Below, piece after piece: positions 31,446 through 39,103 of a stretch of 55,134 bases of DNA. This DNA is from Canicola haemoglobinophilus (lineage in GTDB: Bacteria > Pseudomonadota > Gammaproteobacteria > Enterobacterales > Pasteurellaceae): assembly GCF_002015075.1 (NCBI RefSeq), contig NZ_MUXZ01000009.1:1-55134 (forward strand). Direction: 5' to 3'. The position numbers and the translations under genes are program-made. The notes under the pieces were generated by a model. It was not told the DNA's origin. It ran no database searches and saw only the letters and a program-made list of their open reading frames with translations. Each line of letters opens with the position of its first letter. Positions within the stretch are counted from its first letter, which is position 1.

Positions 31446-32916
31446 ACAGACGGAATTTTGGTATAGTCGCCAGTTGCTCGGTTTAGTCGGGGCATTAAGA
31501 AAGCAAGTAGAAGGGGCATTGCAACAACCGCAATCCCCTTTTTTAATGGATAGCGACAATGGTTTCAAGGTTTTTGACACTCAACGATTTTTAGCCGTTG
31601 TCAAAAAATTAGCGGAAAATGACCGCTCTTTAACGGCTGAAAATCTTGCTCAAGAGTTTGTAAAACGTGGTAATCAACAAAACACACGAGAAGTTACTGC
31701 GAATTTACAGCGTCAAACAGGCGTAGATTTGCAAGGTTTTCTAGGCAATAGCCCTGCCCTACTGGAAAAGGTAAATTTGCTCACCACAGCTAACACACAG
31801 CTAATTAAATCCATTAGCAATCAGTATTTAGACAAAGTGCAAACCGCAGTAACCCAATCAGTTATGACGGGTAAGCTCAATGCGGATTTAGCTAAAGAAA
31901 TTAGACAAATTGGCAATGTAACGGAAAGCAGAGCAAGATTAATTGCTCGTGATCAGTCATCAAAACTCAACGCTACCCTCACCCAAGTTCGCTATCAAGA
32001 TGTTGGTATTAAGAAATACCGTTGGAGTACATCAGGCGATGAGCGAGTGAGAACCAGTCACGCAGAAAATGACGGCAAGATTTTTAGTTATGACGATCCG
32101 CCTGAAACAGGACATCCAGGGCATGAAATTAACTGTCGGTGTGTGCAGATACCGGTGTTGGATGAAAAGGCAGAGCGAGAGAATAAACAGGTTGGTAAGT
32201 GGGATATGCTATCCTCAATGGAACAACAAGTATTAGAAAAATCTCCATCTATTGCTGATAGCACAAAAGGGTTGATGGCGGGATTAAAAGAGCGAAAAGT
32301 GGAAGTAAAACCTGTTCAACTGCTAAAAAAACAGCTATCAGGCTCGGAAATTATTCAAAAACTAGCAGGTGGAGATGAAACAAAAGGTTCTTGTGCTTCT
32401 CTTGCGTTAGCTTATATTGGTAATAGATTAGGGTTAGATGTTACCGATTATAGAGATGGTGAAAGTCGTTCATTCTTTTCTAATGCATTGAATTTTAGAA
32501 AACTTGTTACTACTCAAGGGGTCAAATCTGCGGTTTTTGAGGTTGTTAGAGAGGCAAAAGATGTCGCAACTCTCCTTGAAAAAGAACTTGTTTTAGGGAA
32601 AGAATATATCTTAGGTGCTGGTAAGCACGCTGCTATTGTTCGTAAGACTGAAAATGGGCTAGAATATCTTGAGATGCAATTAACAAAAGGTAATGGTTGG
32701 AAATCCTTCGCAAAAGAATATGGAACTGTTGTTAAGGGTTTGCAAAAACGATTTGGATGTAGTATAAGACCTGATAAATATGGTTTCAAATCCAGAGTGG
32801 AACTTGCAGAAGTAGATAGCTTTAAGTCTATAAAAACGGATATGAGAGCTATTTTAGGTTATTTAAACACTGCAACAAATAAGCAGAAAAAAGGTAATTT
32901 AGGTGGTGCAAAATGA
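31363..32916 (+). CDS. MuF-type head morphogenesis protein fused to a papain-like toxin domain
   Basis: 517 residues if the ATG at 31363 (or 31369) is used; either start lies inside the portal gene. Residues 30-265 are the MuF minor-head domain, ending in the conserved THAEND/HPGHEINCRC block (about 225-265). A linker follows, then a C-terminal domain (about 325-517) not needed for head assembly. GSCASLALAYIGNRLGLDV with Cys344, GKHAAIV with His422 and LEYLEMQ (Glu437, Gln439) fit the Cys-His layout of papain-fold toxin domains (Tox-PL/Gln-amidase-like). The next gene starts 4 bases before its end, as immunity genes do. Toxin activity is inferred. Confidence 0.75.
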   Translation: MLMNLPEIWKNQKNKPKIRKFKPNKTSKQTEFWYSRQLLGLVGALRKQVEGALQQPQSPFLMDSDNGFKVFDTQRFLAVVKKLAENDRSLTAENLAQEFVKRGNQQNTREVTANLQRQTGVDLQGFLGNSPALLEKVNLLTTANTQLIKSISNQYLDKVQTAVTQSVMTGKLNADLAKEIRQIGNVTESRARLIARDQSSKLNATLTQVRYQDVGIKKYRWSTSGDERVRTSHAENDGKIFSYDDPPETGHPGHEINCRCVQIPVLDEKAERENKQVGKWDMLSSMEQQVLEKSPSIADSTKGLMAGLKERKVEVKPVQLLKKQLSGSEIIQKLAGGDETKGSCASLALAYIGNRLGLDVTDYRDGESRSFFSNALNFRKLVTTQGVKSAVFEVVREAKDVATLLEKELVLGKEYILGAGKHAAIVRKTENGLEYLEMQLTKGNGWKSFAKEYGTVVKGLQKRFGCSIRPDKYGFKSRVELAEVDSFKSIKTDMRAILGYLNTATNKQKKGNLGGAK

Positions 32917-33116
32917 TTTTTTGGGAAAAGCACGAAGAAACCGACAAAGTTTGGTGGAAGCGAGATACTGATGTTATTGGGGAAATGATTTTCTCTTTTG
33001 ATAAGAAAGAGGAATTTAATCTTTGGACAGACTATCCACATAAGCTCACAGCAGAACAAAAAATGATTTTTGATAAAGAAAATTCCTATTTTGCACAGGG
33101 GTTAGAAAATCGATGA
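32913..33116 (+). CDS. Probable cognate immunity protein of the MuF toxin (copy A)
   Basis: 67 residues, acidic and Trp/Phe-rich: FWEKHEETDKVWWKRDTD, then FSFDKKEEFNLWTDYPHKLTAEQK. ATGA overlap with the MuF-toxin stop. A diverged second copy is at 33664-33870 with FSFDKKTKFNFWTDYPHKLTPEQK. Small size, acidity, duplication and coupling to the toxin gene are the usual marks of an immunity protein. No named family recognised. Confidence 0.65.
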   Translation: MIFWEKHEETDKVWWKRDTDVIGEMIFSFDKKEEFNLWTDYPHKLTAEQKMIFDKENSYFAQGLENR

Positions 33117-33141
33117 ATGTCAGTTTCATTAAGGTGTATTG

Positions 33142-33561
33142 ATGTTATCTATTAAAGCTAAGCAATTTGCTTATAAAGCTCACGCAAACCAGTTTGATAA
33201 AGCTGGGCAACCTTATATTAACCACTTGCAATTTGTTGCGAATTTAGTTGCTGACCAAAGTGATGAAGTAATTGCAACAGCTTGGTTACATGATAGTGTA
33301 GAAGATACCGAGACTTCATTAGATGATATTTCATTTTTATTTGGGGAAATCATTGCAACTGCTGTTGATGCAATAACTAAGCGAAAAAACGAGGTTTATC
33401 AAGATTATTTATTAAGAGTAAAATCTAATGATATTGCGAGAAAAGTTAAAATTGCAGATTTAACGCATAATATGGACTTAAGTCGCTTGCCAAAAATGAC
33501 AGAAAAAGATTTAGCTCGACAAATAAAATATCAACAAGCCAAACAATTTTTACAAACCTAG
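33142..33561 (+). CDS. Small alarmone hydrolase-like HD protein (MESH1/SpoT-hydrolase type)
   Basis: 139 residues from ATG 33142. The HD-domain metal ligands are all present: His in AYKAHANQ and INHLQ, the HD pair in TAWLHDSVEDT, and Asp/Asn in KIADLTHNMDLSRL, in the spacing of RelA/SpoT hydrolase domains. Such enzymes degrade (p)ppGpp and pyrophosphorylated nucleotides and serve as antitoxins to ToxSAS synthetases. No synthetase gene is present in the window, so its partner toxin may have been lost or exchanged. Confidence 0.8.
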   Translation: MLSIKAKQFAYKAHANQFDKAGQPYINHLQFVANLVADQSDEVIATAWLHDSVEDTETSLDDISFLFGEIIATAVDAITKRKNEVYQDYLLRVKSNDIARKVKIADLTHNMDLSRLPKMTEKDLARQIKYQQAKQFLQT

Positions 33562-33562
33562 C
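33541..33562 (+). repeat. Left copy of a 22-bp direct repeat bounding the immunity insert
   Basis: AAACAATTTTTACAAACCTA followed by GC covers the last codons of the alarmone hydrolase gene. The same 22 bases with one mismatch recur at 34782-34803, immediately before the terminator that precedes the protease gene. The DNA between the copies holds the orphan toxin tail and three immunity-like genes, so the repeats probably mark an insertion. Confidence 0.7.
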
Positions 33563-33674
33563 CAACCAAGTGGGTAGCTTCAAATCTGTAAAAGCTGATA
33601 TGAGAGCTATTTTAGGTTATATAAACACCGCAACAAATAAGCAGAAAAAAGGATCTACAGGATATGCAAAATAA
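33558..33674 (+). pseudogene. Orphan C-terminal tail of a second MuF-type toxin
   Basis: A reading frame without a start codon encodes VGSFKSVKADMRAILGYINT followed by ATNKQKKGSTGYAK and a stop at 33672-33674. It matches the last 34 residues of the intact MuF-toxin (VDSFKSIKTDMRAILGYLNT...) at about four of five positions. The stop overlaps the start of immunity copy B in the same way as the intact pair. It is what remains of a displaced toxin cassette. Confidence 0.85.
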
Positions 33675-33870
33675 TCAAGTATATTGGCATAGAGAAGAAG
33701 GGGAGCAAATCTGGTGGAAATATGGAGATGATGAAATTGGACCTCTTGTTTTCTCCTTCGATAAAAAAACTAAATTTAACTTTTGGACAGATTACCCACA
33801 TAAACTAACACCTGAACAAAAGGCAATTTTTGATATTGAGAGAGGGGCTTTAGCTGAATTAAAGGGATAA
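33664..33870 (+). CDS. Immunity-like protein (copy B)
   Basis: 68 residues, paralogue of the 32913-33116 product: YWHREEGEQIWWKYGDDEIGP, then FSFDKKTKFNFWTDYPHKLTPEQKAIFD. It overlaps the orphan toxin tail. Probably protects against the toxin variant whose body has been deleted, or gives cross-immunity. Confidence 0.65.
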   Translation: MQNNQVYWHREEGEQIWWKYGDDEIGPLVFSFDKKTKFNFWTDYPHKLTPEQKAIFDIERGALAELKG

Positions 33871-33892
33871 GAATGGAAGAGTTACCTTAAAA

Positions 33893-34339
33893 ATGAAAGA
33901 ATTTGTTAAAGCTATAGAAATATTCACTCAGATAAAAACTGAACAAGATTTATTGAGTGTATTTCAATATTTACCGCATAATATTCAGGAAAAGAGAGCA
34001 TTTTATGAAAAAGAAATGTTTATTTATCCTGAGCAGCATTCTTTTTACATTTTGACATCGCTATTTATTGATTGGATATATAAATTAATCAGCAAGTATC
34101 AAGACGATGCTCAGGTATTAAATTTTCTTGATGAGCTGAATTATCTTTTTGAGTTTATTGATGATGAGATAAATGAAAATGAACAACAAGAGATTATAAA
34201 AAAAGCTAAATTATATTTAGATGACTATTGGAAGCACGATTTATCCTCAACTCACGTAAAACACCTGACGAAGTCAGAAATACAATCCTTGCGAGAGAGC
34301 AAGCGTAATGCTTATGAGCAAATGATGCAAATGGATTAA
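33893..34339 (+). CDS. Immunity-like acidic helical protein
   Basis: 148 residues, strongly acidic and predicted all-helical (VKAIEIFTQIKTEQDLLSVFQYLPHNIQEKRAFYEKEMF; FLDELNYLFEFIDDEINENEQQEIIKKAKLYLDDYW). No membrane segment. The 30 bases ahead of its start (33871-33900) are near-identical to those ahead of the next gene (34353-34383), a shared cassette border. Immunity function is inferred from context only. Confidence 0.5.
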   Translation: MKEFVKAIEIFTQIKTEQDLLSVFQYLPHNIQEKRAFYEKEMFIYPEQHSFYILTSLFIDWIYKLISKYQDDAQVLNFLDELNYLFEFIDDEINENEQQEIIKKAKLYLDDYWKHDLSSTHVKHLTKSEIQSLRESKRNAYEQMMQMD

Positions 34340-34390
34340 TGTTCACAACCCCCAATGGAAAAATTACCTCAAAAATGGGAGATTAGGATA

Positions 34391-34651
34391 ATGACTGAGC
34401 TATTAAAATTAGCCATAGATTTCCATAATAAGAAAATATCTGTAAATGAATTCCAAGAACTGTATTTAGATAAATGGAATGGTGGAACCAAGGGGGCGAC
34501 GCAAGATGAGCAGAATAAAGAAATTAGTATTTATTATGCCACTGAGTGTTACAACCCTAACGGAATTTATCTGCATAATGGTGAAATTGATGAAGTCCAG
34601 TTAAGAAAAGAGATTGCTGAGCATCTAAGAGAATTAAAACTAGTTGATTAA
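34391..34651 (+). CDS. Colicin-D-immunity-like protein
   Basis: 86 residues from the ATG at 34391 (an earlier in-frame ATG is at 34355). TELLKLAIDFHNKKISVNEFQELYLDKW, then CYNPNGIYLHNGEIDEVQLRKEIAEHL follows the pattern of colicin D/E5-type immunity proteins (small acidic four-helix bundle with LY.P...YELDEEQLREEI). Such proteins block tRNA anticodon nucleases. No matching toxin is in the window, so it looks like an orphan immunity gene collected for protection against others. Confidence 0.6.
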   Translation: MTELLKLAIDFHNKKISVNEFQELYLDKWNGGTKGATQDEQNKEISIYYATECYNPNGIYLHNGEIDEVQLRKEIAEHLRELKLVD

Positions 34652-34832
34652 ATTCAAAGCCATAAATCTCACATAGTGCGTAATTCCCAATCTTAAAAAT
34701 TTGCATCCGCATACGTCCGAAACGTCCCTATGCCCTATCGACTTATGGCTATGCTTATAGTATAGATTATTTCTTAATCTAAAGCAATTTTTACAAACCT
34801 AGCTCTTAGCTAGGTTTTTTATTGGAGAAAAT
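34652..34832 (+). terminator. Intergenic region with terminator before the protease gene
   Basis: The first 120 bases show no gene. The right copy of the 22-bp direct repeat is at 34782-34803. It runs into ACCTAGC-TCTTA-GCTAGGT followed by T6 (34796-34821), a strong terminator. It probably once followed the gene that carried the other repeat copy directly. Structural transcription must pass it. Confidence 0.75.
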
Positions 34833-35927
34833 ATGCAATTCACAGACAAAGGCTCAAGTCAAAGAGCGGTAACAAAAGACGGCTATTTGGTGGTGCCAGC
34901 AACCATTTCTAAAGTGGGCGTATTTGACTACCACGCAAGCGAATTAGGCTTGCAAGACAGCACAGTAAAAAAAGTTGCTCGTACGGAAAACTCTCTCTTT
35001 TCAGACCGCACTTTAGCCAGTTTTGAGGGTGTGCCTTTAACCATTGGACACCCAGAACAAGGGGTAAATGCAAAAAACTGGAAAGATTTATCCGTAGGCG
35101 TGGTGCGAAATGTAAAACGGGTGGGAGATACCTTAGCCGCTGAGGCTTGGGTATATGACGACAACGCCATTAAGTTAATTCAAGATGAAGGCATTGAGGA
35201 GCTTTCCTGTGGTTATGATTGCGATATTGTTACCACAACAGTTCAAGATGCTGATTTTGAAATGTCGCCTATGATAGGCAACCATGTCGCTATTGTGGCG
35301 AAAGGGCGATGTGGGCCAACTGTTAAATTCGCCGATGAGGATAAATCCATTATGAGTAAAAGCGTGAAATTCCTTGATGCCTTGCTTAGTGTATTTGGTA
35401 TTAAGTTATCAGATGAGCAAAAGCAAAAGGTAGAAGAGGAAGAAAAGAAAGAAGAAGGCGAAAAACAGCCCTCTAAACCTGAAACCAAACCTGAAAAACC
35501 CGTTGAAAAAGACGAGGACGAAGAGAAAAAAACAAAGGAGAAAACCAAAGTGAATGATGCTGCATTAGTGCAAGAAAACGAGCAACTGAAAGCACAAATT
35601 AAACAGTTGCAAGATGCTCAAAAATCCACAGAAGAAGAAAACAAACGCACCGCATTATTGGCAGATGCCAAGGTACATTTTGCTGATGTTACTTTTGCCG
35701 ATAAAGCAACGGTACGTGAAATTCAGCAAAGTGCGGTAGTTTCGACAGGCATTTTTAGCGAAGACGAAGCAAAAGCTCTTTCTGATGCGGAAATGGCAGG
35801 CGCTTATGTGGCAGCGAAAGCCACAGCGAAAAAACTCGCAGACCAAAACCTAGGGCGTGTGTTAATTGGTGATGCAAAACCTGCACCACGCTTTGATTTC
35901 AACTCTTACAACCAAGGAGCAAAATAA
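34833..35927 (+). CDS. Prohead protease with scaffold domain (DUF2213 family)
   Basis: 364 residues. Residues 1-165 form the DUF2213 protease-like domain (RAVTKDGYLVVPATISKVGVFDYHASELG, LTIGHPEQ with His, EELSCGYDCDIV, IVAKGRCGP). The rest is a highly charged Glu/Lys/Pro linker and a coiled coil typical of an internal scaffold that is cleaved as the capsid matures. It precedes decoration and capsid genes, as in related phages. Confidence 0.88.
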   Translation: MQFTDKGSSQRAVTKDGYLVVPATISKVGVFDYHASELGLQDSTVKKVARTENSLFSDRTLASFEGVPLTIGHPEQGVNAKNWKDLSVGVVRNVKRVGDTLAAEAWVYDDNAIKLIQDEGIEELSCGYDCDIVTTTVQDADFEMSPMIGNHVAIVAKGRCGPTVKFADEDKSIMSKSVKFLDALLSVFGIKLSDEQKQKVEEEEKKEEGEKQPSKPETKPEKPVEKDEDEEKKTKEKTKVNDAALVQENEQLKAQIKQLQDAQKSTEEENKRTALLADAKVHFADVTFADKATVREIQQSAVVSTGIFSEDEAKALSDAEMAGAYVAAKATAKKLADQNLGRVLIGDAKPAPRFDFNSYNQGAK

Positions 35928-36379
35928 TGGCATTTGCAATTAATACCGCAGTAGCAACCGCTGGCAACATTGGCAAAGGCGGATTAGCTAACTCGAAAGC
36001 CATCGCTTATATGAACGAAGGCAAAACTGCATTAGTGGCAGGACGCTTTGTAGCGTTATCTGAAAAAGGCGTAAAAGCCTTATCAGCTAAAACCGATACC
36101 CTTGCTGGTGTGGTGGTGCGTAACATCATCAAAGACGAAACACCACAAGGTCAGCTTTGTGATGTGATGCACATTGGCACTGCTGATAGCATTTGGGTAG
36201 ATATTGCTAAAGGTGTAGATGACCTCAAACGTGGCGATAAAGTTCACGTGGTCGCTGTAGCAAACGCTTCTAAAGAAGTGGGTACTATCCAAAAAGCCAA
36301 AGACGCAACCAACTGCATTGAAACCGACTACATTGTGATTACCGTAGCGGGCAACATTGCAGAAATCACTCGTTTATAA
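35927..36379 (+). CDS. Capsid decoration/cement-like protein
   Basis: 150 residues, starts on the stop of the protease gene. ANIGKGGLANSKAIAYMNEGKTALVAGRFVALSEKG and TDTLAGVVVRN fit the structural cement proteins (DUF2190-like) encoded between protease and capsid. Predicted mostly beta. The role is inferred from this position. Confidence 0.75.
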   Translation: MAFAINTAVATAGNIGKGGLANSKAIAYMNEGKTALVAGRFVALSEKGVKALSAKTDTLAGVVVRNIIKDETPQGQLCDVMHIGTADSIWVDIAKGVDDLKRGDKVHVVAVANASKEVGTIQKAKDATNCIETDYIVITVAGNIAEITRL

Positions 36380-36398
36380 CCAAAAGGAATAAAATAAT

Positions 36399-37304
36399 AT
36401 GCCACATATTAATATTTTACGTTCGGCATTGACCGAGGTGCAATCAGGCATCGACCACACAAAATACCCTGATATTGTGTTCCCGCAGTTTGTGCATATC
36501 AATTCACAAGGGAGCGAACTTGCCGATGAAATTTTAAGTTTCAGTGCAGATATTACGGGGGACTTAGACAGCGGCTTAATCTCAATGAATACTAGCGTGT
36601 TCGATCAGGTTGGTGTAACTTTCAACCACAAAAAAGTGCCATTAGTCACTTGGATGAAATTGGTTGAATGGCACGATTTTGAACTGAAAAAAGCGGCGGT
36701 ATTAGGTGTTCAAGTTAATACTGAAAAACTTTACGCCCTTAACCAAAACGCCCATCAAACCTTGCAAAAAGTAGCATTCTTAGGTCACGCCTTAGATACT
36801 CGCTTAAAAGGTTTGTTAAATGCGGATGGCATTGAAGTATTTGAGCCTAAAGTCAAAAAAGCTATTAGTGCAATGGATTATGCGGAAGCCGTTAAATTCT
36901 TTGAAGAAATCTTCTTACGCTCAGTAGAAAAAACCTACCGCATTGCGGTGCCTGATACCTTTGCGATTGACAGTGCAGATAAAGCCCACTTGGCGTTGTT
37001 AGAACGTCCAAATTCGGATAAATCCGCCCTTGAATGGCTAGAAGAAAAACTCAAAGGTGCTGCTGGCAAAGATATTAAAATCCAAGCCTTGCCATCTAAC
37101 TTCGCAAAAATTGCCAAAGCAAGCAAAACCCGAGCCTTGATTTACAGTAATGATAAAAACTACGTTGAAATGAATGTACCAAAATCGCCAACAGTGATTG
37201 GTGCAGGCAAAAAAGACTTGGTAACTTATCAATCAGGTTTAACCATGGTATTTGGTGGCGTCAACTTCAAAGAGCCACAAGCCGCACTCTACGTAGATTA
37301 TTAA
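36399..37304 (+). CDS. Major capsid protein (DUF2184 family)
   Basis: 301 residues. The N-terminal DHTKYPDIVFPQFVHINSQGSELADEILSFSADITGD and the C-terminal LVTYQSGLTMVFGGVNFKEPQAALYVDY are characteristic of the DUF2184 HK97-fold capsid proteins that accompany DUF1073 portals. Length is usual. Intact. Confidence 0.9.
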   Translation: MPHINILRSALTEVQSGIDHTKYPDIVFPQFVHINSQGSELADEILSFSADITGDLDSGLISMNTSVFDQVGVTFNHKKVPLVTWMKLVEWHDFELKKAAVLGVQVNTEKLYALNQNAHQTLQKVAFLGHALDTRLKGLLNADGIEVFEPKVKKAISAMDYAEAVKFFEEIFLRSVEKTYRIAVPDTFAIDSADKAHLALLERPNSDKSALEWLEEKLKGAAGKDIKIQALPSNFAKIAKASKTRALIYSNDKNYVEMNVPKSPTVIGAGKKDLVTYQSGLTMVFGGVNFKEPQAALYVDY

Positions 37305-37314
37305 GGAGTAAAAT

Positions 37315-37671
37315 ATGTCGCAGTTAAGGCTGGATTTTCTGGTACGTTATCCCGAATTTGAAAAGCTCGATGAAGAAATTATCGAGCTTTTTTTATTGGA
37401 CGCACAAACTGAAATTAGCGAGAAACGCTGGGGAAAATTCTATCAGCGTGGCGTAATGGCATTAACTGCACATTTACTCAAGCTACGAGAAGAAAGCAAT
37501 GCAACAGGTGGCAACGCAACTCGCCCACTTGCCTCTGAAAGTGCGGGTGAATTATCGGTAAGTTATGTCGCCCCTATGCCAGATGCCAATTTAGATTACC
37601 AAACCACCGCTTACGGACAGGAATATCTCCGCCTTAAGCGGTTAGTTGGGGTTGGGGTAATGGTGGCTTAG
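37315..37671 (+). CDS. Head-tail connector (DUF4054-like)
   Basis: 118 residues: LDFLVRYPEFEKLDEEIIELFLLDAQTEISEKRWGKFYQRGVMALTAHLLKL, then Gly-rich linker and DYQTTAYGQEYLRLKRL, the DUF4054/gp6-like adaptor pattern. It closes the portal ring. The convergent higA gene overlaps its last 4 bases. Confidence 0.85.
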   Translation: MSQLRLDFLVRYPEFEKLDEEIIELFLLDAQTEISEKRWGKFYQRGVMALTAHLLKLREESNATGGNATRPLASESAGELSVSYVAPMPDANLDYQTTAYGQEYLRLKRLVGVGVMVA

Positions 37672-37967
37672 GCAAACACAAAAGGAGAAATTGCATTAAG
37701 TTGTGGCGAAATTTGCTCACTTGTCAGTCTCAAATCGTAATGACTTTGCAAGTTAATCCAGCTCTGTGCATCCGTACCAAAGAAAGTAGCAAGGCGCAAA
37801 GCCGTATCTGGCGTAATTGAACGTTTACCTTTGACAATTTCATTAATGCGACGAGGTGGAACATCAATTGCTTTTGCTAAAGCATATTGACTGATATTAA
37901 GTGGCTTAAGCCATTCTTCTAGTAAAATTTCCCCAGGGTGTGAAAGTGGGACTTCTCGTTTTTCCAT
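37668..37967 (-). CDS. higA: HigA-family antitoxin (copy 2)
   Basis: 99 residues. VPLSHPGEILLEEWLKPLNISQYALAKAIDVPPRRINEIVKGKRSITPDTALRLATFFG is a HigA HTH. It lies on the strand opposite to the structural genes, directly between connector and neck genes. The higB-higA order is read from 38254 leftward. Confidence 0.92.
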   Translation of the reverse strand: MEKREVPLSHPGEILLEEWLKPLNISQYALAKAIDVPPRRINEIVKGKRSITPDTALRLATFFGTDAQSWINLQSHYDLRLTSEQISPQLNAISPFVFA

Positions 37968-37975
37968 ATATTCTC

Positions 37976-38254
37976 CTAGTGGTAATCAACAATTTCAACG
38001 CTATGAGCGTGTCCGTTTTGCCAAACAAAACAAATGCGCCATTGGTCATTAATGCGAATGCTATATTGACCTTCTCGGTCACCTTTCAGCATTTCTAAAC
38101 GGTTACCGGGTGGAATGCGTAAAAAGGCTAAATCCGTTGCTGCATTGAGTTGTTGTAGTTTTCGCAAGGCAACACGCTCAATTTGTATAAATCGTGCAAC
38201 ACGTTGTCCTTGAAAAAGTTTTTGTGTGTCTTGACATTTGAATTTGGTGATCAT
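37976..38254 (-). CDS. higB: HigB-family toxin (copy 2)
   Basis: 92 residues from ATG 38254; upstream in-frame codons give a hydrophobic extension unlike HigB. MITKFKCQDTQKLFQGQRVARF, RLEMLKGDREGQYSIRINDQWRICFVWQNGHAHSVEIVDYH is the standard HigB-1 fold and end. This copy is more like chromosomal HigB than copies 1, 3 and 4, so it was acquired separately. Confidence 0.92.
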   Translation of the reverse strand: MITKFKCQDTQKLFQGQRVARFIQIERVALRKLQQLNAATDLAFLRIPPGNRLEMLKGDREGQYSIRINDQWRICFVWQNGHAHSVEIVDYH

Positions 38255-38324
38255 CTTTAACCCATAACGGCTTGCGTTATGTTTATAATAACGCTTTGCG
38301 TTAATAAGAGCAAGTAAAATTAAA

Positions 38325-38771
38325 ATGAGTGTGGAGTTTATTAGCAATTTCAATCATCTTGAGAAGTTAATCAAACAACTTGAAGGCTTAAATGCCAAAG
38401 ATGTGTATGTAGGTATTCCTGCGTCAGAAAATCGCAACGTTGAAGGTGCTGAGCAGTTTAATCTAGCGAGTTTAGCTGCGGTTTTAGAGTTCGGCAATCA
38501 ACATATCCCAAGCCGTCCATTCTTACGTCAGACCCTTGCAGAAAATCAACAAAAATACACCGCTCTTTTTGCTGAAGGGATTAATAATGGCGAAGATTAT
38601 GTGCAATTAATGCAAAAGATTGCCTTGGTGGCACAAGGCGATGTGCAAGAAAATATAGTGAAAGGCGACTGGGTGGCTAATGCACCAAGCACGATTAAAC
38701 GAAAAGGATCGAGCAAACCACTCATTGACACAGGGCGGTTACGTCAATCTATTACAGGAGTTATCAAATGA
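38325..38771 (+). CDS. Neck/tail-completion protein (HK97 gp10 / Mu gpG-like)
   Basis: 148 residues. LNAKDVYVGIPASENRN, AVLEFGNQHIPSRPFLRQTLAENQQKY and the end IDTGRLRQSITGVIK are hallmarks of the virion-morphogenesis family that terminates head or tail completion. Its ATG is just right of the higB promoter, so the TA insertion left the gene intact. Confidence 0.85.
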   Translation: MSVEFISNFNHLEKLIKQLEGLNAKDVYVGIPASENRNVEGAEQFNLASLAAVLEFGNQHIPSRPFLRQTLAENQQKYTALFAEGINNGEDYVQLMQKIALVAQGDVQENIVKGDWVANAPSTIKRKGSSKPLIDTGRLRQSITGVIK

Positions 38772-39103
38772 ACCTAATCAACCAATCTGGACGACTACGT
38801 AATAGTCGTTTTAAACAACAAATTGAAGTGAGACGACAAAGTCAAATCCTTTCAATGACAGCCATTGTGATTCCCACAAACCCTAGTGATGTGTTGCTTT
38901 TGCCGGAAAGTGAGCGTTATTTACCTTCGCTAAAATTATTCACCAATGAACCCCTTGAGCGTGGTGATTTAGTGCAATACAAAGGCATAGACTACTGTAT
39001 TAAAATCTTAGCTAACTGGAGCGATTATGGATACAGCCACCAAATTGGAGTTCGACATCTCCCAACTGCGAAGAGCGATAGCCAAGGCTTTACAATTACC
39101 TGA
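38768..39103 (+). CDS. Head-tail joining protein, putative
   Basis: 111 residues, ATGA overlap with the preceding gene. RRQSQILSMTAIVIPTNPSDVLLLPESERYLPSLKLFTNEPLERGDLVQYKGIDYCIKILANWSDYGY is beta-rich, as in gp11-like head closure proteins of this phage group. Overlaps the next gene by 77 bases. Confidence 0.7.
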   Translation: MNLINQSGRLRNSRFKQQIEVRRQSQILSMTAIVIPTNPSDVLLLPESERYLPSLKLFTNEPLERGDLVQYKGIDYCIKILANWSDYGYSHQIGVRHLPTAKSDSQGFTIT

